64,000 nt of DNA from Anaerolineaceae bacterium (lineage in GTDB: Bacteria > Chloroflexota > Anaerolineae > Aggregatilineales > Phototrophicaceae), in the NCBI GenBank assembly GCA_020634135.1, contig JACKCG010000008.1:62001-126000 (forward strand), read 5' to 3'. Positions 26,183-35,700 of this stretch are shown here, piece by piece. The translations under genes were made by a program, and so were the position numbers. The notes below the pieces were generated by a model that did not search any database, was not told the origin of the DNA, and saw nothing but the letters and a program-made list of their open reading frames with translations. Position 1 is the first letter of the stretch. Each line of letters begins with the position of its first letter.

Positions 26183-26320
26183 TGTTCCCCTCACAGAAAG
26201 CAGTCTAATTGAACGTCAGTTCAGATTAACCATATACGGACTGGCTGGCGCAGGAACTACCTGCTTAACGTCTTGATCGGGTAAAACGCGACTGTCCTGC
26301 CTGTACGGTACATGGGACAC

Positions 26321-27448
26321 TCAATTCCCTGTCACCAGCGACCCCATAAACAGGATGGTCACAATCCAGATGGTACTCAGACGCAGGGCGCGGGAATCAT
26401 GGCGGTACGCCGCATACAGCACGACGGCGATTTGCAGCCCAACGATGAACCGTAGAATCCCCAACGGCTCACGGTAAGTCGAAAACGGCACAAAGGGCAG
26501 CACCAGGGCGTTCACCAGTAAGAGCAGCGTCACCGCTGACCAGTCCCCCCGTCGCAGCGCCAGCCAACCCTGCCGCAGCCCCCATAGCGTGGGAATCAAC
26601 ACAAAGGGAATAAGGATCACCCCGAAAATGCCCAGCAGCGCCAGCCGCGCATCCGGCGGTGAATCGGTGATGATCCGGGCGACCCCGGCGAAGGGGATGA
26701 CCTCAAAACTGGTCGCCAGCGCCCCGCCAGAGCCGACGCCAAAAGTACCGAAAGTCGCCTTTAGAACCACCTGCCACACCACAAACGGCGTGACTGCGAT
26801 TCCGCTGAACATCATCAGATTACGCCAGCGCCTGTGCCGCAGCAGGTACAGCGCGTAGGCGGCAGCGAACACCAGCGCGGTTTCTTTCGCCAGCGCCGCC
26901 AGCGCGAACAGCAGGGCGCTCCACCCCCACCGTTCCCGGCCTGCCAGCATGATTCCCGCCAGCACCAGGGCGTAAGTCAGCGGTTCCGGCACGCTCAGGC
27001 GCACCGAGCCGAAGATGCCAATCGTCAAACCATACGTGAGAGCATACCAGCGGCTCACGCCCTGCGCGACCAGCAGCCGTTCCAGCAGCCACGTCCCGGC
27101 GGCCAGCGCTACCAGGTTGATCGCCAGCAGCGCCCAGGGGATCAGCGCGTCCTGCCCGAAGGCCAGCGCCCGTGCTGTTACGGGCAGCAGAATCCGCTGG
27201 AAACGATAGGCCGGGACATCGAGATAAGCCGGGGCAGTGGCCGGGTCGCGGGCGATATAATAGACGAACTGGCCGTCATAACCTTCTGTGCCGCCCGCAT
27301 CTTCGGGAATCCCTTCACTGAAGCGCGTGCCAATCGTTACCAGCGCCAGCGGGTTGCCCTGGTTTGACAGAATGACCGCAGACACCACCAGCAGGCATAG
27401 GAACGCTGCCAGAGACCAGGGCCGCAGCATCATGCGAAAATCGCGCAT
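26321..27448 (-). CDS. polytopic membrane protein, GT-C-like
   Basis: A 375-residue integral membrane protein with about nine hydrophobic spans. The first external loop carries EGYDGQFVYYIARDP followed by YRFQRILLPVTARALAFG, the mark of a bacterial family usually annotated AZOBR_p60025-type membrane protein and related in layout to GT-C glycosyltransferases, in which an Asp in the first loop is catalytic. A role in lipid-linked sugar transfer is plausible, not shown. AAGGAT precedes ATG 27448. It is divergent from the O-antigen-ligase-like gene, which supports an envelope-glycan context. Confidence 0.7.
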   Translation of the reverse strand: MRDFRMMLRPWSLAAFLCLLVVSAVILSNQGNPLALVTIGTRFSEGIPEDAGGTEGYDGQFVYYIARDPATAPAYLDVPAYRFQRILLPVTARALAFGQDALIPWALLAINLVALAAGTWLLERLLVAQGVSRWYALTYGLTIGIFGSVRLSVPEPLTYALVLAGIMLAGRERWGWSALLFALAALAKETALVFAAAYALYLLRHRRWRNLMMFSGIAVTPFVVWQVVLKATFGTFGVGSGGALATSFEVIPFAGVARIITDSPPDARLALLGIFGVILIPFVLIPTLWGLRQGWLALRRGDWSAVTLLLLVNALVLPFVPFSTYREPLGILRFIVGLQIAVVLYAAYRHDSRALRLSTIWIVTILFMGSLVTGN

Positions 27449-27594
27449 TAACGGTATCCTTAACGGTAGTTATCTCGCCGGAATTATAGCTTAAATACAG
27501 GACTTGCGCAGTTCGCGGTGTTTTCCGATAGGGGCATGACGCATCCCGCCCCGGCCCGATTGCATAAGTCCTGGTATTTTGGAAGGTTTTTACC

Positions 27595-29904
27595 GTGTCT
27601 GAACGGGAAAATTTCGTCATTCGCGCTGTCGTCATCCTCCTGATGAGCTATTTACTGACCGTTGGCGCGACCTTCACCGGGGTACTGACCCCGGAATTCC
27701 AACCGGTGACGCTGGGCATGGTGGCGCTGGCGGTGGCCGGGTGGCTGCTCCTGCGGTGGCGCGAGGGCTGGCGCTGGCACAGGACGGCACTGGATACGGC
27801 TTTCGCCCTGTGGGGGCTGGCGTTGGCCGCCAGTCTGCTGGCGAATCCTGATGTCTGGCGGCGGAGCGCGATTGCCCTGTGGTATGTCGGCCTGTACGTC
27901 GGTGTGTGGTACGTCCTGCAGGATAGCATCGCCAGCGGCAGGCTGCGGCGCGATACCCTGGTGGACGGCCTGTTGATCGGCGGCGTGGTCGTGCTGCTGG
28001 TGGGTTATCTCCAGTTGGTGACCTGGGCGCAGACCTGGCTGCCGCTTATGCTGGATGGCCGCGCCGATCTGACGCTGCCCAGGCTGGTCAGCACCCCCGG
28101 CAACGCGAATGCCCTGGGGAACTTCCTGGTCGTCCTGCTGCCCTTCGCGGCAGGGCGTTTCCTGGCGGCGCGGTTACGGCTGTCACGGGTTGTCATGGGG
28201 GGCTATACCCTGCTGACGGCGGGGCTGCTCTTCCTCACATTTTCACGGGGGGCATGGCTGGGCGCGGCTGCCGGGCTGGGCGTCATGGGCGGGTTGAGCA
28301 TGGCGCATTACGGCCTGCTCTCACGGGCGGCGCTGGCCGGGCGCTGGCGGGCGCAAAGCCGGAAGATTCGCGCGGCAATCGCGGCGGTCATGCTGGCCGG
28401 TCTGGTGGCTGTAGTGCTGGTGCTGGCGCTGTTTGTCCGCTCCTTCGACCAGGCGGGGCGCTCAACCGATTTGCGTACCTATATCTGGCAGGCCGGTATC
28501 ACCTTGTTCCAGGAAAAACCGTTGACCGGGCATGGCCTGTTCACCTTTGGCCGGGGATTGGCACGGCTCGCCTCGGTCCCGCCCACCAACCCCCACAGCC
28601 ACGCGCATAATGCCCCGATCCAGATCGCAGCGGAACTGGGCGTGATCGGGCTGGCGGCGCTGGCGGTAACCCTGTGGCTGATCTACCGGGGATTCCGCCA
28701 CAACTGGCGGGTAGCGACTGCTGCCGGAGCGACTCAGCAGCAATTGCTCCTGGGCAGCGCAGCGGGGGCAGTGGCCGGGTTCGCCGTACACCAGCTTACC
28801 GACATCCCCGCCATGATGCCCATGATTGCCCTGGTCGGCCTGGTTGCCCTGGTAGTCGGGTTAGCGCCATCAGAAGCGCGGCCCCTTCCCCGGCGGTTTG
28901 GCGGGCGGGCTGGTGCGTGGGGGGTGGCCGGGCTGTGGCTGGCGCTGCTGGCAACCGGGCTGTGGAGCAGCGGACTCTACCGGCAGTATGTTGCAGCGGC
29001 GCGGTATGGTATGAACAGCGGCGATTACGGCGGCGCGGCGGCGCAGTTGGACGCGGTGATTCAGGCCGACCCGAACCTGGCGTTTTACAGCCTGGAACAG
29101 GGTTTCCTGTATGGGCTGGCGGCGGCTGAGGGCGATGACGACGCGGCGCGGGCCGGTGTGGCGGCTTATGAGCGGTTCGCCACATTGGAGCCAGGCTACG
29201 CGGTGGCCTGGGCGAATCTGAGCGGGCTGTACGCGCAGTTGGGCGACGACGGGCGCGGGCTGGACGCGGCGCGGCGGGCGGCGGAACTGGCACCGGAGTC
29301 GTGGCAGTTGGCCGTGAACCTGGCTCGCTATGCGGACGCGGCAGGCAATGCCACGCTGGCGGAACAGGCGTTTATCCAGGCGATGACGGTGTTCCCGGAT
29401 GCCGCTTTGCTCCCCGAACTGGCGGGATTTGTCGCGGGGTTTCCTGATGCTCAATATCCTCTGTCAGTTTCCGGCCAGGTTGCCGTGATGCTGGAATCCG
29501 GGCAGGCCGCTGCCGCACAAGCCCTGTGGGACGCGAATCCGCAGCCGGACAGCACCCAGTCAGCCATCATCGCCATGCTGCTGGCGCTGGCGAGTAACCA
29601 GCCGGACACGGCGCTGGACTGGCTGCAAACTGCCGAAACGGTGAGCAGCAGGCCGGGAGACTCGGCCTGGATCGCATTCGGGCAGGCGCGGTACGCCCGC
29701 TTCAACGGGGACAGTGCAGGTGAAGCGGCAGCACGCGCCGTCGCGCAGGGGGCGTTGGCGCTGGCGGCGGATGAGGTGGATTTTCCCTTTGGAATGAATG
29801 TGGGGCACGCGCAGTTTTTGCGATTGAGCATCCCGCGTCAGTTCTTGCCGCAGGTGTTTTATCCGGCTGTGTCACCTGTCCTGCTGTACTTACTAGGGAA
29901 ATAA
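27595..29904 (+). CDS. O-antigen ligase-like membrane protein with C-terminal TPR domain
   Basis: A 769-residue protein. Residues 1 to about 465 are a polytopic Wzy_C/O-antigen-ligase domain with the long outer loop containing RTYIWQAGITLFQEKPLTGH and PHSHAHNAPIQIAAELGVIG. The rest is helical with TPR-like repeats (AAYERFATLEPGYAVAWANL, ARRAAELAPESWQLAVNLAR), probably facing outside. Such proteins join glycan chains to carriers or proteins; TPR parts in protein O-glycosylases bind the acceptor. GTG 27595 has GGAAGG upstream. Adjacent and divergent is a GT-C-like protein. Confidence 0.8.
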   Translation: MSERENFVIRAVVILLMSYLLTVGATFTGVLTPEFQPVTLGMVALAVAGWLLLRWREGWRWHRTALDTAFALWGLALAASLLANPDVWRRSAIALWYVGLYVGVWYVLQDSIASGRLRRDTLVDGLLIGGVVVLLVGYLQLVTWAQTWLPLMLDGRADLTLPRLVSTPGNANALGNFLVVLLPFAAGRFLAARLRLSRVVMGGYTLLTAGLLFLTFSRGAWLGAAAGLGVMGGLSMAHYGLLSRAALAGRWRAQSRKIRAAIAAVMLAGLVAVVLVLALFVRSFDQAGRSTDLRTYIWQAGITLFQEKPLTGHGLFTFGRGLARLASVPPTNPHSHAHNAPIQIAAELGVIGLAALAVTLWLIYRGFRHNWRVATAAGATQQQLLLGSAAGAVAGFAVHQLTDIPAMMPMIALVGLVALVVGLAPSEARPLPRRFGGRAGAWGVAGLWLALLATGLWSSGLYRQYVAAARYGMNSGDYGGAAAQLDAVIQADPNLAFYSLEQGFLYGLAAAEGDDDAARAGVAAYERFATLEPGYAVAWANLSGLYAQLGDDGRGLDAARRAAELAPESWQLAVNLARYADAAGNATLAEQAFIQAMTVFPDAALLPELAGFVAGFPDAQYPLSVSGQVAVMLESGQAAAAQALWDANPQPDSTQSAIIAMLLALASNQPDTALDWLQTAETVSSRPGDSAWIAFGQARYARFNGDSAGEAAARAVAQGALALAADEVDFPFGMNVGHAQFLRLSIPRQFLPQVFYPAVSPVLLYLLGK

Positions 29905-29936
29905 ACAAAAACCGCACCCCCAACCGGGATGCGGTT
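29899..29936 (-). terminator. intrinsic terminator of the PPC-domain gene
   Basis: AACCGCA (29910-29916) pairs with TGCGGTT (29930-29936), with an inner CCC/GGG extension. On the minus strand the stem is followed by TTTTTGTTTATT. It lies between convergent genes and overlaps the end of the ligase-like gene by a few bases, so it could serve both strands. Confidence 0.75.
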
Positions 29937-29962
29937 CTCCTTACCGTTGACTGCGAACCACG

Positions 29963-30985
29963 CTATTGGGAGCGTTCCAGGGTGAGTTCCATGGTCGCAT
30001 TGACATAATTCTCAATGCGGACAATCACCTGCCCATCAGCGGGGACAACGACATCAAACACCAGGTTCTGCACGTTGTTGGCGTTCAGGGTTGCAAAGCT
30101 GTCCGTCCCCTGCGAAAGGGTCAGATACGGGCTGATGACATCGCCGGATTGCAGCGTCAGACTCAGGCGCACCTGTTCGCCGGCAACACCTTCAAATGAA
30201 GCGACATCTTCATAACGTTTGTCGCCCAGCACGAAAACCTGCGGCCCTTCATCCAGTGATTTGGTCTGGCTGGGTGTGAGCAGGATGCTCACGGTTCCGG
30301 ATGCGGGGACGGTGTAGGGGAGCAGCGTCACCAGATAGTCGCCATCGGCAGGCAGCACCGCGCCGGTAATCAGCGGGTCAAAATTCTCGCCGCTGTCATC
30401 ATCATAACCGACCTGGTTGCCGTTGGCGTCGTTAATCTCCAGGCGGGTATCAATCTCGCCCGCGCTGTTGCCGCTCAGGTTGACCACGTCGCCCGCTTTC
30501 CCCGTGAAGATGAAGTAAAACGAGGTGTGTTCCACATCGAAAGTTACATCCACCGGCGTATCAAAAGTCAGGGGCATGGTCGTACCCCGGTTTACGGTCA
30601 GGACGTAATCGCCCCCCCCGCTGCTGTAGGTGCCCGCCGTAACAATGTAGGTGCCGTCCTGCGGCACGATCATCGCCAGCAGCGAATTGTAGTTGCCGCC
30701 GCTGTCATCATCATAGAGATAGAGATATAAGCCGCTCTCCGGGCTGGATTCAACCGTCACGGTGCTGTCCATGTCCCCAACCACAACCGCATTCATCGTA
30801 ATCACCAGGAAGTCACCTTCCTGCGCGGTGAACTGGTAGCGATTCGTCGCCGAAATATCGGCAAGGTTGCCGCTGACCTGCTGTCCGATTTCGATAATCT
30901 GGGGCTTGGGTTCCTGAGCCTGTACCACCGCCGTCAGACTAACGATCAGGATGATAAGCAGAAATGCACGTTTCAACACGATCAT
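29963..30985 (-). CDS. exported protein with PPC-type beta-sandwich repeats
   Basis: A 340-residue secreted protein: signal peptide (LKRAFLLIILIVSLTAVVQA) and three beta-rich units resembling pre-peptidase C-terminal (PPC) domains. The units share acidic loops (LYLYLYDDDSGGNYNSLLAM; VGYDDDSGENFDPLI), each followed by LPxDGxYxVT-like strands; these may bind calcium. No protease domain is attached, so it is a free binding or adhesive protein. The start is ambiguous: ATG 30985 has AAGGAG only 1 nt away, while GTG 30979 has it at 7 nt and would be the better ribosomal fit. Confidence 0.75.
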   Translation of the reverse strand: MIVLKRAFLLIILIVSLTAVVQAQEPKPQIIEIGQQVSGNLADISATNRYQFTAQEGDFLVITMNAVVVGDMDSTVTVESSPESGLYLYLYDDDSGGNYNSLLAMIVPQDGTYIVTAGTYSSGGGDYVLTVNRGTTMPLTFDTPVDVTFDVEHTSFYFIFTGKAGDVVNLSGNSAGEIDTRLEINDANGNQVGYDDDSGENFDPLITGAVLPADGDYLVTLLPYTVPASGTVSILLTPSQTKSLDEGPQVFVLGDKRYEDVASFEGVAGEQVRLSLTLQSGDVISPYLTLSQGTDSFATLNANNVQNLVFDVVVPADGQVIVRIENYVNATMELTLERSQ

Positions 30986-31254
30986 GCTCCTTGAATGAAC
31001 CATTTGAATATCCACAGGCCACTTGCCTGCCTGATTTTCAGTATAATTGGTTTTTATAAATGCGCTGGAATTTCATGTTACAAAATTACATCCCGCTTGA
31101 CATGATTTGGTTTTCAACATACCGTTATGATGAGCAAGGTACACTAAAAAGGATGGTGAAAGCCTTCTTGTTAGGGCTATTTAAGTAACAGGATTCATAC
31201 TGTGAACACGCTCAGCGGGTGCGACTGCACAAATAGTTCAATTGAGGGAAATTC

Positions 31255-32001
31255 ATGACGCCCAATCAATCCAAACGTTCTTATGGACAACTAACCGACA
31301 CCGGTTTGCTGCGCCCCATTAATCAGGACTCGATCCTGGTGCGCCATTATCCCAACGAATCCGATGCGGAGCGCCCCGGTTGTGACCTTTTCGTGGTTGC
31401 CGATGGTATGGGTGGGCATGAACAGGGTGAACGGGCTTCGGCGATGGCAACCGATATTATTTCCAGAGAATTTGCGGAAAGCATCAAAGATTCTTCGGTG
31501 CCGATTATTGAAGCCCTGGTGAATGCATTAGAAAAAGCAAACCAGGCGATTCTGGAAGCACTCCCCCGCAGCGGCACGGTGGTGACAGCGGCGGTACTGG
31601 TCGGGCGTAAAGTGCATATGGTGCATGTGGGGGATACCCGCGCCTATCTGGTCACGAATGAGGGCGCGGAACAGCTTACCCACGATCATTCCCTGGTGCA
31701 GCGGCTGATTGACCTGGGGCAGCAGGAACAGGCCTCGCACTATCCACCGAATATCCTGTACCGGGCACTCGGCCAGTTTGAGGAACTCGAAGTAGACTCG
31801 TTTACCCGCCAGCTCCCTGCCGGGGCGCGGCTGCTGCTGTGCAGTGATGGCCTGTGGGGAGTTATCAAACCGGAAGAACTCCAGCGGATCGCGGTCAACC
31901 CCAACATTTCCCCGGAGGCAGCCTGCGCCCAGCTCATCAACCTGGCGAATGAGCGCGGCGGGCCGGATAACATCGCGGCGATCCTGGTGGATATTGACTG
32001 A
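31255..32001 (+). CDS. PP2C-family Ser/Thr protein phosphatase
   Basis: A 248-residue single-domain PP2C/Stp phosphatase that removes phosphate from Ser/Thr with two metal ions. The family motifs are complete: DTGLLRPINQDS, FVVADGMGGHEQGE, VHVGDTRAYLV, LLLCSDGLWG and GGPDNIAAILVDID. It should counter the Hanks-type kinases, two of which are at 52576 and 57803, though not adjacent. GAGGGA is upstream of ATG 31255. The 269-bp gap before it, shared with the divergent PPC gene, has TTGACA at 31097 with TACCGT 17 nt on, a weak promoter candidate. Confidence 0.93.
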   Translation: MTPNQSKRSYGQLTDTGLLRPINQDSILVRHYPNESDAERPGCDLFVVADGMGGHEQGERASAMATDIISREFAESIKDSSVPIIEALVNALEKANQAILEALPRSGTVVTAAVLVGRKVHMVHVGDTRAYLVTNEGAEQLTHDHSLVQRLIDLGQQEQASHYPPNILYRALGQFEELEVDSFTRQLPAGARLLLCSDGLWGVIKPEELQRIAVNPNISPEAACAQLINLANERGGPDNIAAILVDID

Positions 32002-32079
32002 CCCCGCACCCCAATCAGGTTATGCAATCATCAGGCGGGGTGTGCCTCGCCTCTATACCCCTGTAACCAGGACAACCCC

Positions 32080-32484
32080 TTACCCCAGCGTGACCAACGG
32101 CACCAGCACCACGACCAGAATCGCGGCATTAATCAGCACCCCCACAAAGCCTTTATCCGGCATCCGCTTGAGAACGCCATCCCAGAAGAGAATGATCGTA
32201 ACTGAGGAAAAGACCGCCGCAATCGTCACAATGGCCGGCCACGCCGCTACCCGCAGCAGCCCGCTCACCCCACTGGCAACGAACAGGGCAATCGCCAGGA
32301 CATACAACAGGCTTGTCGTGTTGCGCGTGGCGGTAACGCCCAGGAATTTCGAGAACAGCCACGATTGTTCCGGCCAGCCGACCAGGGGTTTATCCAGCTC
32401 GAACAGTTTCCGGCTCAAGGCGAAATACAGCAGGTGAACCAGACCATGCACGATCAGAAACACGTTGAATAAAGTTATCTCCAT
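32080..32484 (-). CDS. four-span small membrane protein
   Basis: A 134-residue integral membrane protein with about four spans (VFLIVHGLVHLLYFAL; SLLYVLAIALFVASGVSGLL; AIVTIAAVFSSVTIILFW; VGVLINAAILVVVLVPLV). Conserved-looking polar spots are His-Gly-x-x-His in the first span and Trp-Asp in the third. I do not recognise a named family. It converges on the PP2C gene and has the LiaF-like gene 84 bp upstream on the same strand. GGAGAG precedes ATG 32484. Confidence 0.65.
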   Translation of the reverse strand: MEITLFNVFLIVHGLVHLLYFALSRKLFELDKPLVGWPEQSWLFSKFLGVTATRNTTSLLYVLAIALFVASGVSGLLRVAAWPAIVTIAAVFSSVTIILFWDGVLKRMPDKGFVGVLINAAILVVVLVPLVTLG

Positions 32485-32568
32485 GAGGACTCTCCATCTA
32501 TAGCGTGGTTTAACGTGCGAGGATCAACAACAGGGGAGAGCCTCGCAGGCCCTCCCCCCAGTGTCAAA

Positions 32569-33408
32569 TTACTCCACCTTCAGCCCGCCGATGCCACCAT
32601 CATAGTGAATGATGATCTGCCGGGCGGCGACGGCGAAACCCTCGGTTTCCCATACGCCACTCTTGCTGATGAAATCATCGCCCTTCTTCACACGTATGAA
32701 GTGATCGGGCAGGTGGATACCGCCCAGGCCGCTGTCCCCCTTGATCCGCACGGCTGCGTCTTTGGGGATGACGATGGTCGTGCTGCCTACGCCACCATCA
32801 ATATCCAGTTTGAGCGCGGCATTAGCCGGAATCGTGATATGTGTGCTGCCCACGCCACTTTCAATATCAGCTTTATAGGCATCTGAGGTGACCGGTAGGG
32901 TCAGGTGGATTTCCCCCACACCTGCGTCCACCTCCAGGCCGGTGAGGTGAAGGCGGCTCAAATCCAGTTTTGACCTGCCGAGTCCGGCGTTAATCTTGAG
33001 CCTGAGTGGGACATCCGGCGCTAACCCGACGTTCCAACGCAGGTCGTCCCGGCTGCCAATCGCGCTGATCGCCTCTTTGAACGGCAGGCGTATACTGCCT
33101 TTGGGCTGTTTCTGGCGCAGCTTGACGACTTTTTCCGCCCCGCTGGAAACCGCAAATTCCATCTCACCTATATAGGTGACTTCCGCGTCAATCAGGTTCT
33201 CCGAATTATCCAGGGCGTTTACCGTCACCTGTCCGATTGCCATGCCCAGTTCAATGACGGCGCTGCTCGCGTCACCTTTCGGGGTACTGAACTGCTCAGT
33301 CTTGGATTCCGCGCCTTCCCCTTTAAGCGATTCGACCCAGTTGCTGATGCTTTCACCAATCTGCTCGAAGGAAAAAGACCATTCTGTTGTACGTTTCTTG
33401 TCATTCAT
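32569..33408 (-). CDS. LiaF/toast-rack-like protein
   Basis: A 279-residue protein without signal peptide or membrane span. The C-terminal two thirds form a right-handed beta-solenoid of short repeats: GVGEIHLTLP, GVGSTHITIP, GVGSTTIVIP, GLGGIHLPDH, ending GGIGGLKVE. This is the pattern of the cell-wall-active antibiotic response (LiaF C-terminal)/toast-rack group. In firmicutes LiaF restrains an envelope-stress kinase at the membrane; this version lacks the membrane part. The N-terminus is amphipathic (FEQIGESISNWVESL) and could attach to membrane. No LiaRS-type kinase is adjacent. Confidence 0.75.
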   Translation of the reverse strand: MNDKKRTTEWSFSFEQIGESISNWVESLKGEGAESKTEQFSTPKGDASSAVIELGMAIGQVTVNALDNSENLIDAEVTYIGEMEFAVSSGAEKVVKLRQKQPKGSIRLPFKEAISAIGSRDDLRWNVGLAPDVPLRLKINAGLGRSKLDLSRLHLTGLEVDAGVGEIHLTLPVTSDAYKADIESGVGSTHITIPANAALKLDIDGGVGSTTIVIPKDAAVRIKGDSGLGGIHLPDHFIRVKKGDDFISKSGVWETEGFAVAARQIIIHYDGGIGGLKVE

Positions 33409-33752
33409 TACTGTCTGCTCCTGTGATTATGCCAGCCGGTTATTTCCGGTTTTCTGTTTCGTGGGTGTTGGCGGATAATGCAGGCATTATCCCTCTTAAA
33501 TAACGGCGCGCTGCTATCCAATGTTCAATGCTGCTGTCTGTATATACGCAGCAGGCAGCGGGAACGTTTCACCGCTCACCGGCGTCTGGGGTAGGGCAAA
33601 CACAGGTTACACGCCTGATGAAATGCCGGGCTGCCTGTGTATCATGATGTAAGAAGAACGCGAATCCCCCCTGCTTTGCGGGGTGGTTTCGGGCAGGTGA
33701 TCCCGCTTACGATGAAAAGGTGATCGAGCCGGACATCATCTGGAGTTATCCT
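33409..33752. other. divergent intergenic region
   Basis: This 344-bp gap separates the LiaF-like gene (minus) and the DUF4173 gene (plus), so it should contain both promoters. I see no gene, no clear repeat copy and no convincing consensus promoter; a GTG at 33720 could extend the DUF4173 frame but has poor ribosome spacing. Confidence 0.4.
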
Positions 33753-35642
33753 ATGCAGAAAAACGTGCAGGGTACGTTCACCTTCCGGGCATTCCTGATT
33801 GGGATAGGGTTGACGGCGTGTATCGCCTTCAGCATCTTTTTACCGTTTGGGCGGGCAGGCTTTTCGTCAATCGTGCTGATGCTGGTCGTCACGGCGGGCG
33901 TGCTGCTGGCGTATCTGGCGGCGCGTTCATACGTCAACCGGCAGTTCCCGCTCAATGAACGTTCTTATCCGGCAATTATGCGGAGTCATCCTATGCAAAA
34001 AGAAACGCGGCAGGCCTTTGCCGTCCGGGCGCTGGTCGTCGGTCTGGCGGTGGGCTTAATCGGCAATATCCTGTTCTATCACAAACTTATCGGCCTCTCT
34101 TTCCTCCTGTTCACACTGGTGGTGAGTGGAGCGGTACTGCTGATGGTCATGTGGATGGGCGGGCGACCCGGCTGGCGCAAGCTGTGGCCGCTGCTGCCCA
34201 TCTTCTTTTTCGCGGCGATGGTCGCCGTCCGCGCCGACCCGCTGGTGACGGGGCTGAACATCCTGAGTGTACTGGCGTTGGGCGGGCTGGTGCTGTACAT
34301 CCTCCCGCTGGAACGCCCGCTGGATTTAACCCCATTCGCCGAACAGGTGTGGGGCGTCATCGAAGCCGGGCTGTCCATCGTTCCCGCCGGGCTGGCCCAA
34401 CTGTTCGACTCGTGGGGCTGGCTGCGTTCCGGGCGGCTCAAGCGCCTGACGCATCTCTCGGCGGTGCTGCGCGGGTTGGCGATTGCGCTGCCGGTAGTCG
34501 TCGTGTTCGGCGTCCTGCTCGGCGCAGCGGACGCGGTGTTTGCTGATTACCTGGAGCAATTCTGGAAGCTGTTCAACCTGCGCGGCATAGACAGCCTGAT
34601 GGAGCAGGGCTTCCTCACCGGCAGCCTGGCCTTCGCGGCGATGGGCGCGGCAGCCTACGGCGCGCTGCGGCTCGCCCGGCCACAACCGTCTCCCCCGCCT
34701 GCCGAAGCGGCGGACGATGACGATGAGCCGGAGACATTTGACGAGGCGATACAGGCTTCGGAAGCCGGTGAGTCTGCCGCCGAAAAACGCAAACCGGCCT
34801 TCAAGCTGGGCATGATCGAAGCGACGATTGTCCTGGGGAGCGTAGACCTGCTGTTCGGGGCGTTTGTCTTTATCCAGTTCGCCTATTTCTTCGGCGGGCT
34901 GACGCAGATCACAGTCAGCGGCCTGACGTACTCGCAGTATGCCCGGCGTGGTTTCTTCGAGCTGGTGGCCGTCTCGGTGCTGACCCTCGGACTGGCGCTG
35001 TGGCTCGACCAGGTAACAGTGCGCCAGGAAAAACGCGAAAACTGGCTGTTCCGCGCCCTGGCGGTGATCGTCGTGGGGCTGACCAGCGTGATGCTGCTCT
35101 CGGCGTCCCAGCGGATGTGGCTGTACGAGCAGGCCTTTGGCTTCACGCAGCTCCGGGTGTATACCCATGTATTCATGCTGTGGCTGGGGCTGCTGTTCGT
35201 CTTTTACCTGCTGGCGGTCTTCCGGCTGCGCGAGCATATTTTCTCGCTGGGGATTCTGCTGTGCCTGATCGGGTATATGGGGACGATCAACCTGATGAAT
35301 GTGGACGCCTATATCGCGGAGCGCAATATCGCCCGTTACCACGAGGGCGAAGACCTGGATATTCAGTTCCTGAACATCCTTTCCAGCGATGCCGTTCCCG
35401 CCGTGATTGCGCTCTACCAGGAAAGCGCCGCCGGGTCGGAGGCCAGCGATTGGGCCGGAAACTGGCTGGCCGGAGAATTACAGTACCTGGATCGTACCCA
35501 CGAGGGCGAGGGCGCGACGGTCTTTTCCGCTCATACGGGACGTGATTCCGTTTGGGGCGCACTGGACGGACTGCGGGCTGCGCTGCCGGAATACGAGCCA
35601 TACCGCTACCCGCGTTCCAGCTACTATGGTGGCTGGGATTAG
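33753..35642 (+). CDS. DUF4173-type polytopic membrane protein
   Basis: A 629-residue membrane protein with about a dozen spans and an acidic cytoplasmic loop (residues about 320-355, DDDDEPETFDEA). The region QITVSGLTYSQYARRGFFEL and the NLMNVDAYIAERNIARY block near residue 520 are characteristic of DUF4173/DUF4153 proteins; a soluble tail follows (about 540-629). Function unknown. GGAG is 7 nt before ATG 33753. An almost identical ribosome-site-plus-start arrangement recurs in frame at 33982-33993, and the first pair of spans is duplicated after it. Confidence 0.78.
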   Translation: MQKNVQGTFTFRAFLIGIGLTACIAFSIFLPFGRAGFSSIVLMLVVTAGVLLAYLAARSYVNRQFPLNERSYPAIMRSHPMQKETRQAFAVRALVVGLAVGLIGNILFYHKLIGLSFLLFTLVVSGAVLLMVMWMGGRPGWRKLWPLLPIFFFAAMVAVRADPLVTGLNILSVLALGGLVLYILPLERPLDLTPFAEQVWGVIEAGLSIVPAGLAQLFDSWGWLRSGRLKRLTHLSAVLRGLAIALPVVVVFGVLLGAADAVFADYLEQFWKLFNLRGIDSLMEQGFLTGSLAFAAMGAAAYGALRLARPQPSPPPAEAADDDDEPETFDEAIQASEAGESAAEKRKPAFKLGMIEATIVLGSVDLLFGAFVFIQFAYFFGGLTQITVSGLTYSQYARRGFFELVAVSVLTLGLALWLDQVTVRQEKRENWLFRALAVIVVGLTSVMLLSASQRMWLYEQAFGFTQLRVYTHVFMLWLGLLFVFYLLAVFRLREHIFSLGILLCLIGYMGTINLMNVDAYIAERNIARYHEGEDLDIQFLNILSSDAVPAVIALYQESAAGSEASDWAGNWLAGELQYLDRTHEGEGATVFSAHTGRDSVWGALDGLRAALPEYEPYRYPRSSYYGGWD

Positions 35643-35659
35643 CGCCGCTCGGCCATACA

Positions 35660-35688
35660 TTTACTTTCCCGCACAGATTTGCTAAAAT
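35660..35688 (+). promoter_or_regulatory. probable sigma-70-type promoter of tmRNA
   Basis: TTTACT at 35660-35665 and TAAAAT at 35683-35688 are separated by 17 nt, and the -10 box ends 12 nt before the mature tmRNA 5' end at 35701. Confidence 0.6.
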
Positions 35689-35700
35689 AAGGTTAAGTAC

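Noticed and set aside
31097..31131. TTGACA with TATGAT as a strong promoter for the PP2C gene
   Set aside because: Spacing is 23 nt, too long for a standard promoter; the alternative TACCGT at 17 nt is weak, so I only mention it in the gene entry.
34326..35342. 338-codon open frame on the minus strand
   Set aside because: Shadow of the DUF4173 gene; Gln/His/Arg-rich product typical of an antisense frame.
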